DNA of 24,863 nucleotides from assembly GCA_020636475.1 (NCBI GenBank), contig JACJXU010000017.1, forward strand, positions 1 to 24,863. The letters run 5' to 3'. The translations under genes and the position numbers were made by a program. This DNA comes from Chitinophagales bacterium. GTDB lineage: Bacteria; Bacteroidota; Bacteroidia; Chitinophagales; UBA2359. The notes below the pieces were generated by a model. That model saw only the letters and a list, made by a program, of their open reading frames with translations. It was not told where the DNA came from and did no database searches. The first letter of the stretch is position 1; each line of letters begins with the position of its first letter. Below, piece after piece: positions 7,913 to 14,596 of the stretch.

Positions 7913-9034
7913 TCAATTATAAGATTGCAACAATTTTGCGATAATTTGGGCAGAATTATCCCACGAAAATAGCTTTAGTTGCCGGTTACCTGCTTGTATT
8001 AAGTGCTGGCACTGCGTTTTTTCAGTAATTATTTCACACATCGCGGCTACAATAGCATCAATATCCAATGGATTTACTAAAAGAGCGGCTTTTCCTACTA
8101 CTTCGGGCATAGCGGAAGTGTTGGAACTAATAATGGGAACATTTGCCGCCATCGCATCGACCAGCGGAATACCAAAACCTTCAAAAAGTGGCACAAACAG
8201 CAAACATTCGGCAGCACCTAAAATATAAGGCATCTGATTTTGTGGCAAGTATCCGGTAAAAACAACCGATTTGTGGTGCAACATATTTATAAAGGCTTCC
8301 TCCATTTCGGTATCCCACCACCTTTTGTTTCCTACTATAAGCAATTTATGCTCTGTTTGATAGGTCGTCTTAAACTTATCGAATGCTTGTAATAAGCGGG
8401 CTATATTTTTACGAGGAATAAGTGTGCCTATAAAAATAAAGTAGGGTTTTCCCTGCGTATAGCGTTTTCTTACATTGTTCTTTTCTTCTTCCTGCAAAGG
8501 GCGATAGGCATCACTTCTGCCATTGTAGGCTACCGTTATTTTTTCTGCGGGAATCTGCAAGCTGTTTACAATATCATTTTTTGAAAAATTGGAAACCGTT
8601 ATAATATGGTCTGCTTTGAGGAGATTTTTGACGAAGTAGTCTAAAAACAATTTTTTATACACTTCGGGAAACGCCTGCGGATAGTGCAAAAAATTGAGGT
8701 CGTGTACTACCGGAATTTGTGGTATGTTGAGATTGGGCGAAAGAAAGCCATCGGGTGAGAAAAAAATATCCGCTTTTTTTAATCTTACACTAAGCGGTAT
8801 GGCATAGTTAAACCATGTTTTTATCAGCAAGGGATGGCGCGTTGGCGGCGGCACACGCATATACTGTACGTTGGGGCAAAAAATATAATCTTGCTCCTCT
8901 TTCCGGTCGAAAATAAACAGGAACTGTTGCGCTGCCATGTTTACACAAAGACGCTTTAAAATTTCTACCGAAAACTGCCCGATACCGTCTAAATTCTTCT
9001 TCTGTAAAAGGCGCGTATTTACCGCTATTTGCAA
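7913..9034 (-). CDS. GT4 family glycosyltransferase (mannosyltransferase-like)
   Basis: This 373-residue protein starts at a TTG codon. The start is credible because it gives MQIAVNTRLLQ, the standard beginning of this GT4 group (IAVNTRLL followed by GIGQF), and no ATG or GTG lies in frame just upstream. The C-terminal half has YFIFIGTLIPRKNIARL and FEGFGIPLVDAMAANVP. The second acidic residue of the EX7E motif is Asp (E285...D293) where family members usually have Glu; the rest of the site is normal. It sits between the M1 peptidase (57 bases upstream) and the other GT4 gene (15 bases downstream) in a minus-strand cluster. The likely role is surface glycan assembly; the sugar is unknown. Confidence 0.92.
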   Translation of the reverse strand: MQIAVNTRLLQKKNLDGIGQFSVEILKRLCVNMAAQQFLFIFDRKEEQDYIFCPNVQYMRVPPPTRHPLLIKTWFNYAIPLSVRLKKADIFFSPDGFLSPNLNIPQIPVVHDLNFLHYPQAFPEVYKKLFLDYFVKNLLKADHIITVSNFSKNDIVNSLQIPAEKITVAYNGRSDAYRPLQEEEKNNVRKRYTQGKPYFIFIGTLIPRKNIARLLQAFDKFKTTYQTEHKLLIVGNKRWWDTEMEEAFINMLHHKSVVFTGYLPQNQMPYILGAAECLLFVPLFEGFGIPLVDAMAANVPIISSNTSAMPEVVGKAALLVNPLDIDAIVAAMCEIITEKTQCQHLIQAGNRQLKLFSWDNSAQIIAKLLQSYN

Positions 9035-9084
9035 AATATTAAATTTATTTACTATATAATCTACTCTTTTTCAAAAACAATATA

Positions 9085-9104
9085 AATTTTTCTATTTAAC
9101 ATAA
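9085..9104 (-). repeat. 20-base repeat, copy 2 (3' end of the M1 peptidase gene)
   Basis: This is identical on the minus strand to 5445-5464 and again spans the final Val-Lys codons and TAG stop. The first 12 bases (TTATGTTAAATA) recur on the plus strand at 12674-12685, just after the stop of the GT9 gene. Confidence 0.85.
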
Positions 9105-10759
9105 AAATAATTATAACCAAACACTATATCATCTTCTATGGCTTTTTTTCCGAGATTTATTTTTTGCCAATCTGCATTTACTTGTAGTATTTGCCAGTCT
9201 TTTTCAGCCTTGTTTTTGTACCAAAACGGCATCGAAAAATCGGCAACATCTGCTTTCCACCGATAGTATAAAACCAGATTTTTTCCTTCGTTTTTGTAAT
9301 AAAAATCGAATTCCGGAACGGTAGCAAAATCTAAATACTGTATAAAAATCGGACGCAATGGCATAGCCGATTTTTGGCAAAAATAATCAATTATTGTATC
9401 GGCATGTATTGTTTGAAATTTATAATCATTCGCCAGTCCATAAATCATATTCCACCACAGCTCATCCTTGTTTACTACATGCCGAAGCGTGTTTAAAAAC
9501 AAGGCTCCTTTTACATACATATCGCCACTTCCTTCGTTGTTTACACCATATTGCCCACGCATCGGCACGTCGTTCAGCAAGCGATATTTGCTTCCGTTTA
9601 TGTACTCTATCGCTTTTTGATAGCCGTACAAACATTCTATATAAAAAGACTCGGCATAAGTGCAAAAGGCTTCGTGTATCCACAAATCCGCCAAGTCGGC
9701 GCAACTCACACTATTGCCCCACCATTCGTGAATAGTTTCGTGGAGCATAATGTAATCGAAAGTATAGCCCTGCTGCGACAAATCTCTGCCCAAATAGCCG
9801 GGTTTATATTCATTTCCCCAAGCTATCGCGCCTTGGTGTTCCATACCCAAATAAGGCGTTTCCACCAAAGCATAGCCGTCATTTTCAAAAGGATAATATC
9901 CCAGATAGTGTTCCAAACAATGTAGCATAGGTTTTATTTGCCCGAAATGATGCTGTGCTTTCTCGTAATTATATGCCAAAGGATAAAAATCGAGTTTCAG
10001 CGAACTGTTATCTGCCGTTCTATACAAGGTGTCGGCAAAATGTGCATATTTTCCAATATTGAGCGTAATGTTGTAATTATTAATCGGATAACTCACATGC
10101 CAAGTGCTTTTAACTTTATTGTTGGCGGTATTTTTTTGCCGTAGCTCTCCATTCGCAATACATTCCAACGGATAGGGAACCGTACAAGTGATAGTACAGC
10201 TATCTGGCTCATCACTCAAATGATCTTTATTGGGCCACCAAATACTTGCGCCTATCCCCTCGCAGGCTACTCCAATCCAAGGATTTCCCTCTGCATCTTC
10301 GCGCCATACAAAACCGCCGTCCCAAGGCGGATTATTCGCAATTGTTGGTTTACCGTGATAATAGATAATTATCGAAGACTTGTTTTGTAACTCAATTTCC
10401 GGCAATGTAATCCATATTACATCATTTTCTCGGACAAATATCAAAGGAGTTTCTTTCCAAAAAATACTGTCTATTATTAAATTTCTGTGTGCATCAATTT
10501 GTAGTAGCTTTTCATCTGTAATTTTCTCAAACAAAATTTCAACTGAACCGACTATGATAGAATCTTGCGGAAAAACTTCTACATCCAAATTGTAAAATAA
10601 CACATCAATATTCGACCGGAAAGGAGATAAACTTCCTCTAAGCGAATCTAAACGCGAGAATATCAAATCTTGCGCAGAAATAGTATAGCAAGACGCTAAC
10701 AGCAGGACAAAAAGCATGCTGCCAAATTGACAGTATATTTTTTTAAAGTTCATAATCAT
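9092..10759 (-). CDS. M1 family zinc metallopeptidase, exported
   Basis: This 555-residue aminopeptidase-N-like enzyme belongs to the short M1 group, with a beta N-domain and a catalytic domain only. The zinc site is complete: H340-E341-x-x-H344 and E363 at the expected 18-residue spacing (HETIHEWWGN...IHEAF). The exopeptidase motif reads GMEHQGAI where classical members have GAMEN. The catalytic tyrosine motif YVKGALFLNTLR is present. The N-terminus is a signal sequence: LASC at 21-24 fits a lipobox, but cleavage after ISA-29 is also possible, so it is either a lipoprotein or soluble periplasmic. ATG codons at 10759 and 10753 are alternative starts. It is the first gene of the minus-strand run that continues with two GT4 genes. 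Its substrates are peptides; specificity is unknown. Confidence 0.93.
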   Translation of the reverse strand: MIMNFKKIYCQFGSMLFVLLLASCYTISAQDLIFSRLDSLRGSLSPFRSNIDVLFYNLDVEVFPQDSIIVGSVEILFEKITDEKLLQIDAHRNLIIDSIFWKETPLIFVRENDVIWITLPEIELQNKSSIIIYYHGKPTIANNPPWDGGFVWREDAEGNPWIGVACEGIGASIWWPNKDHLSDEPDSCTITCTVPYPLECIANGELRQKNTANNKVKSTWHVSYPINNYNITLNIGKYAHFADTLYRTADNSSLKLDFYPLAYNYEKAQHHFGQIKPMLHCLEHYLGYYPFENDGYALVETPYLGMEHQGAIAWGNEYKPGYLGRDLSQQGYTFDYIMLHETIHEWWGNSVSCADLADLWIHEAFCTYAESFYIECLYGYQKAIEYINGSKYRLLNDVPMRGQYGVNNEGSGDMYVKGALFLNTLRHVVNKDELWWNMIYGLANDYKFQTIHADTIIDYFCQKSAMPLRPIFIQYLDFATVPEFDFYYKNEGKNLVLYYRWKADVADFSMPFWYKNKAEKDWQILQVNADWQKINLGKKAIEDDIVFGYNYFYVK

Positions 10760-10836
10760 TTACTTTAATTATTTTTTTACAATTCATTGATTTATAACAT
10801 TTTACAATATAGTATCAAAGTTTTAATTAACATTAC

Positions 10837-10861
10837 ACTATTTAATAATACATTAAATAGT
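10837..10861. promoter_or_regulatory. Perfect 10-base inverted repeat, candidate operator
   Basis: ACTATTTAAT (10837-10846) and ATTAAATAGT (10852-10861) are exact reverse complements around a 5-base spacer. There is no T run and no G/C core, so it is unlikely to be a terminator. Its position, 78 bases upstream of the M1 ATG and 246 upstream of the HTH gene, suits a dimeric regulator. The adjacent HTH protein is an obvious but unproven candidate. Confidence 0.4.
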
Positions 10862-11079
10862 CTTTAAAAAATACTCTTCATAAAGATACTAAACCTTATC
10901 GACAATTTCACCAATCGGGGCTATTTTATTCTTTGATTATGGTTAATTTCCTTAATACTTAATTAAGTTAAACATTAAAGTTAAAATTTACTTAATAATA
11001 TTTATTGCGTTTTTAATTAATTATTAATTTCTTAACTTTTTTATTTTTAATTTAATTTTTATTTATTAATTTTACAGCT

Positions 11080-11092
11080 ATTAACTTAATTA
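11080..11092 (+). repeat. ATTAACTTAATTA, first of three exact copies
   Basis: The 13-mer occurs here, 15 bases before the HTH start, and twice inside the GT9 gene (11741-11753 and 11795-11807). Its TTAACTTAA core occurs once more at 11772-11780 and inverted at 10963-10971. Inside GT9 it encodes Ile-Asn-Leu-Ile. It may be no more than low-complexity AT-rich DNA. Confidence 0.5.
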
Positions 11093-11106
11093 TAATTAAC
11101 GGTACT

Positions 11107-11610
11107 ATGAAAGATGTTATTAAGCAAAAGTTTTTAGAAGCCTTTTATTACCTGTATGATAGGCGATATTTTAAAAATAAAAAAAGTTTTGCAGAAGAAT
11201 TAGACATTACGCCTCAATTTCTTAGTCAATTATTAAACGACAAAACCCCTATTCCATTGGATTTACTGTCTAATTTCTTTAATAAATACCCTGTGAACCC
11301 GGGGTTTTTCTTTAAAGGCGAAGCCAATATACTATTGCCTGATGCAGTACATCCGATAGAACAGCAATGGGACATGAAAGGAAATAATGCTACTAATGCT
11401 ACAAGTACCGGAAGTCAGGTCGTAAGCAACACAAGTAGTATGGGGAATTATATGGACGAAATGCCTCCAAGCAACTTCCCCACTACGCCAAATACTGCTA
11501 TTACTAACGATTTGGATTTTGAAATAGCCAGAGCATTGGAAAACTCCGCAAAGGCTCACTTGGAACTTGTAAACATAATTACCCAGTGGCGTGGAAAATT
11601 TAAGCGATAA
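11107..11610 (+). CDS. Small HTH (XRE/Cro-CI-like) DNA-binding protein
   Basis: This 167-residue protein has an N-terminal lambda-repressor-like helical domain (about 5-65). The segment KKSFAEELDITPQFLSQLLN (25-44) has the spacing of the HTH pair, followed by a helix ending YPVNPGFFF, as in XRE-family regulators of this phylum. Residues about 85-140 are a Ser/Thr/Asn-rich low-complexity linker. A short C-terminal helix may mediate dimerisation. No other domain is seen. The reading frame runs 20 bases into the GT9 gene, so the two are cotranscribed. It may regulate itself and GT9, or the divergent M1 gene; this is inference. Base composition is more AT-rich than most of the window, compatible with acquisition by transfer. 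Confidence 0.75.
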   Translation: MKDVIKQKFLEAFYYLYDRRYFKNKKSFAEELDITPQFLSQLLNDKTPIPLDLLSNFFNKYPVNPGFFFKGEANILLPDAVHPIEQQWDMKGNNATNATSTGSQVVSNTSSMGNYMDEMPPSNFPTTPNTAITNDLDFEIARALENSAKAHLELVNIITQWRGKFKR

Positions 11611-12667
11611 ATCTTCTCAAAAATACTCGGTAGGAATTGCCGTAGATACCGGATTGGGGAATTTTATTTTAAAATATCCCTTGCTAAAGCTATTGCAAAA
11701 CGATAAAAATATTGCCAAAATATACTTAATTTCAACCAATATTAACTTAATTAATCAAATTATTAATTATTTTAACTTAAGTGGATTAATTTACATTAAC
11801 TTAATTAGCATTAACGATTCTAATATTAAGTATTTACTTTTACCTTTTGATTGTATGCCGCACAATTATCTTATAGCATCTTATAGAGCCAAAATAAATA
11901 CACGCATTAAACATCAAAGTTTCCCTGAAAATAATATTGTCTCCAAACTTCGCCATATCCGACAGACCAGTTTTTACCCTAACACCACTTATGTTCCACT
12001 TTTGGCATCACGACATGAAACTGACTTAAATTTAGACCTTGGGGAAGCCTTACTTAAAAAATCTATTGTTCGGGATAATACAGTAAAACTCCATGTAAAC
12101 ACCGACAAATCTGTACTCGAAAAATTTGGCATCCCCTACCCTTTTGTTGTATATCAAATGGGGGGAGCAAACGGCACATACAGTGCGAAAATTTGGCATC
12201 CTGAAAACGCTAAACAAATTATTGATGGCATCAATAATGAACTGCACCTTCCGGTTGTACTTTTGGGAGATAGTGGTGATAAAAAACAATTAGTGCCTTA
12301 CTTAGATAATTTGCCTAAAAAATGCATAAACCTTATCAACAAAACCACCCTTGCCGAGGCAATTCAAATAATTAATGCCTCAAGTTTGGTTATTGCCCAT
12401 GATTCAGGGTTGATGCACATAGCCGATGCACTTTCAAAACCATTAATTGCATTGTATGGCCCAACTGACATAGCCCGCACCCGACCACTAAAACAGAGTT
12501 CCCAAATTGTTGTCTCCCAAAATGAGTACACACAAATAATGTATAATTTTAATTGTACCGAAGCAGACTTAGAAAAAGAAAATACAAATTTCAAGATTAT
12601 GTCGGGATTGAATATAGAAACAGTTTGGCGTGCCGTTCAGGAAGCAATTAATAAAAATTTGTTGTAA
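11591..12667 (+). CDS. GT9 family (heptosyltransferase-like) glycosyltransferase
   Basis: This 358-residue GT-B enzyme of the ADP-heptose:LPS heptosyltransferase class has an N-terminal GIAVDTGLGNFILKYPLL acceptor-side motif. The diagnostic C-terminal motif is HDSGLMHIADALSKPLIALYGPTDIARTRP-like (about residues 269-300). It probably adds a sugar to LPS core or another surface glycan at the inner-membrane face; donor unknown. The only plausible start is GTG at 11591, overlapping the HTH frame by 20 bases, which suggests translational coupling. Residues about 45-90 are rich in Ile, Asn and Leu encoded by AT-rich codons (INLINQIINYF...IYINLISIND), and this part carries two copies of a 13-base repeat also seen upstream of the HTH gene. 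The 232-base gap after the stop holds no recognisable gene or strong terminator. Confidence 0.88.
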   Translation: MENLSDKSSQKYSVGIAVDTGLGNFILKYPLLKLLQNDKNIAKIYLISTNINLINQIINYFNLSGLIYINLISINDSNIKYLLLPFDCMPHNYLIASYRAKINTRIKHQSFPENNIVSKLRHIRQTSFYPNTTYVPLLASRHETDLNLDLGEALLKKSIVRDNTVKLHVNTDKSVLEKFGIPYPFVVYQMGGANGTYSAKIWHPENAKQIIDGINNELHLPVVLLGDSGDKKQLVPYLDNLPKKCINLINKTTLAEAIQIINASSLVIAHDSGLMHIADALSKPLIALYGPTDIARTRPLKQSSQIVVSQNEYTQIMYNFNCTEADLEKENTNFKIMSGLNIETVWRAVQEAINKNLL

Positions 12668-12899
12668 TATTTATTATGTTAAATAAAATAATACAACTTC
12701 AAGGTATTTTTCATTTTTCCCTGCGGTAAAAGCAACCAATCATAATTTTCTTTAATATATTATATTTATTTATAATACAAATAGCTACTCCCCTCATTTT
12801 GCCCTATTAAGTAAAATTTACGACATATCTAAAGAAAATCAATTATACGTAAAAATAAACTAAATAAATTTATTATATAATTTTAATGTATTTTTTGAA

Positions 12900-13589
12900 T
12901 TATTTGTACTTCCACAACTCCCACCAAGGCACGAATGGTTTATCGTGATGTTCAAAATGATATCCAAAAAAATAACAACTCAAAAACGCCCAAAGGTGAT
13001 TTCTGCTTTGTGTGCGAGATTTATGTATATTGTTGGGTAGTGGATGTGGATTATGTGGCTGATATGTACCAAAATAAAATAATTGCGATGTACTCATAAT
13101 CGCCGGAACAATCCAGAATATTATTAATATCCTACCATCTACAAAGATTTTCAAAATATTAAACGCAATGGCATATCCTATTATTTGTTGCAAACTAATA
13201 TATTCTTTTAAAAAACTACCATACCAAGCGAATATATTTTCATTGCTAAAATCGGGGTCTTTGTCGGTTGCAACAAATTGATGGTGCAAGTAATGTTTTT
13301 TCTTTAATTTATCGAAACTAAAGAAAGCATATAAATTAGTACAAATAGCTCCGATAAAATTATTGACTCTTAAAAAATGTGGCGCGAGTGTTTGGTGCAT
13401 AGCATCGTGTGCCGTAATGAACAATCCGGTGAAGAGTTGTATTTGTAAAAAAAAATTAATTATGTTAAACAGACGAATAGCTGTCCAATCCTTAGAAAAT
13501 ATGTAATACAAATTCCCGCACCAAAGGAATATGATAATTAGCGCAATGCTTATTCCGATAAGGTCTTTTTTTGTTTCCTTATTTTTCAT
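12900..13589 (-). CDS. crtW: CrtW-like beta-carotene ketolase / membrane fatty-acid-desaturase-fold oxygenase
   Basis: This 229-residue integral membrane di-iron enzyme has the histidine boxes of this superfamily: H61-DAM-H65, H99-YL-H102-H103 and H211-FE-H214-H215. Flanking motifs point to CrtW: AHDAMHQTL, FYFGTYQPHN with a following N-x-H-x-SR, and the end SCYFFGYHFEHH followed by PWWELW. CrtW adds 4-keto groups to beta-ionone rings of carotenoids. The length is slightly short but within range. Other members of the fold hydroxylate or desaturate lipids, so activity is not certain. The start overlaps the end of queG by 11 bases, so the two are translationally coupled although no functional link is known. 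No other carotenoid gene is in the window; ispH at its right end supplies isoprenoid precursors. Confidence 0.78.
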   Translation of the reverse strand: MKNKETKKDLIGISIALIIIFLWCGNLYYIFSKDWTAIRLFNIINFFLQIQLFTGLFITAHDAMHQTLAPHFLRVNNFIGAICTNLYAFFSFDKLKKKHYLHHQFVATDKDPDFSNENIFAWYGSFLKEYISLQQIIGYAIAFNILKIFVDGRILIIFWIVPAIMSTSQLFYFGTYQPHNPHPLPNNIHKSRTQSRNHLWAFLSCYFFGYHFEHHDKPFVPWWELWKYK

Positions 13590-14526
13590 CTTTTGGCGAT
13601 TTTTTTATAAATGCAATATTTCTTTTTAGTCCCGCATATTTTGTTCTTTTAATGGCGGACTTTTTAAATAAGACAGAAAACATTGTTTCTGTTAGCAATT
13701 CCCAATCTTCATTTTTCATGTGTATTAGTTTTTCGTCGGGCTCAAAAGCGACTTGTTGATGTGGTTTGGCAAATTTGTTCCAAGGGCAAACTTCCTGACA
13801 AATATCACAACCAAAAATCCAGTTTTCCATTTTATTGCCAAACACTTGTTCGGAAATTTGGTCTTTCAGTTCGATAGTAGCATAGGAAATACATTTTTCT
13901 GCATTTAACCAATAAGGTGTAAGAGCTTCCGTAGGACAGGCTTCGATACAACGCTGGCAGGTTCCGCAATAATCGTGCATCGGATTGTCGGGAAGCAAGG
14001 GCAAATCGGTGAGAATTTCTGCCAAAAAATAATACGACCCTGCTTTGGGATTTATCAACATCGTGTTTTTGCCTTGCCAGCCTAAACCGCTTTTTTTTGC
14101 CCAAGCTCTTTCCAAAACTGGCGCACTATCTACAAAATATCGGGCGGATATTGCACCTATTTTTGCTTCTATTTTTTGAACAAATTCTTTTAATATTTTT
14201 TTTATAACAAAATGATAATCCTCTCCATACGCATAACGAGAAATTTTATATGTATTCGACAACTGTTTTTTGGTAGGAAAATAATTGTACATCAAACTAA
14301 TTACGGAACGCGTACCTTCGTGTAATTTTCGCGGGTCTAAACGCATATCGAAGTAGTTTTCCATATACTGCATTTGCGCATGTTGTTTGTTTTTTAGCCA
14401 TTTTTCTACTAAAGGCGCATCTTCTTCCAAAAAGTCCGCCACGGAAATGCCTACAAAATCGAAACCTAATTCTGCGGCAATTTGCCTCACTATCTGTGTA
14501 TTTTGGGCAATAAGAGAATTATTCAT
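13579..14526 (-). CDS. queG: Epoxyqueuosine reductase
   Basis: QueG reduces epoxyqueuosine to queuosine in the wobble position of GUN-anticodon tRNAs, using cobalamin and two [4Fe-4S] clusters. The 315-residue protein carries C187-x2-C190-x2-C193-x3-C197-P and C240-x2-C243-x3-C247-P-W. The conserved aspartate D133 lies in VDSAPVLERAWA, and the cobalamin-side segment KSGLGWQGKNTMLI is present. The C-terminal HEAT-like extension of longer QueG proteins is absent; short forms are common. I start at ATG 14526 (MNNSLIAQ). A longer frame from TTG 14553 would begin inside the clpC terminator hairpin and is not credible. It lies downstream of clpC and overlaps the CrtW-like gene. A queuosine-mannosyltransferase-family gene lies about 5 kb away, which makes this gene of special interest. 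Confidence 0.95.
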   Translation of the reverse strand: MNNSLIAQNTQIVRQIAAELGFDFVGISVADFLEEDAPLVEKWLKNKQHAQMQYMENYFDMRLDPRKLHEGTRSVISLMYNYFPTKKQLSNTYKISRYAYGEDYHFVIKKILKEFVQKIEAKIGAISARYFVDSAPVLERAWAKKSGLGWQGKNTMLINPKAGSYYFLAEILTDLPLLPDNPMHDYCGTCQRCIEACPTEALTPYWLNAEKCISYATIELKDQISEQVFGNKMENWIFGCDICQEVCPWNKFAKPHQQVAFEPDEKLIHMKNEDWELLTETMFSVLFKKSAIKRTKYAGLKRNIAFIKKSPKDEK

Positions 14527-14536
14527 CGGGTAAATA

Positions 14537-14570
14537 AATAAAAAAATCCGCAATTTTCATTGCGGATTTT
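14537..14570 (-). terminator. Rho-independent terminator of clpC
   Basis: The perfect 11-base stem AAAATCCGCAA / TTGCGGATTTT (14560-14570 with 14543-14553) has a 6-base loop. On the minus strand it is followed by a T-rich tract running to about 14530. It lies 27 bases after the clpC stop and just before queG, so queG depends on read-through or a weak promoter of its own. Confidence 0.92.
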
Positions 14571-14596
14571 CTATACAGTCTATTTATAGCAACATT

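Larger units (their letters stand above)
10760..11106. other. AT-rich divergent intergenic region, no gene seen
   Basis: These 347 bases separate the divergent M1 peptidase and HTH genes. The region is extremely AT-rich, especially 10935-11100, with many TTAATT/TTAAGTTAA-like words. It holds one perfect 10-base inverted repeat (10837-10861). I find no RNA gene, no convincing small ORF and no clear TAnnTTTG box. It must contain the promoters of both genes. Confidence 0.7.

Noticed and set aside
14527..14553. N-terminal extension of queG to a TTG start
   Set aside because: The added codons lie in the clpC terminator hairpin and its T-rich tail; the ATG at 14526 gives the normal QueG N-terminus.
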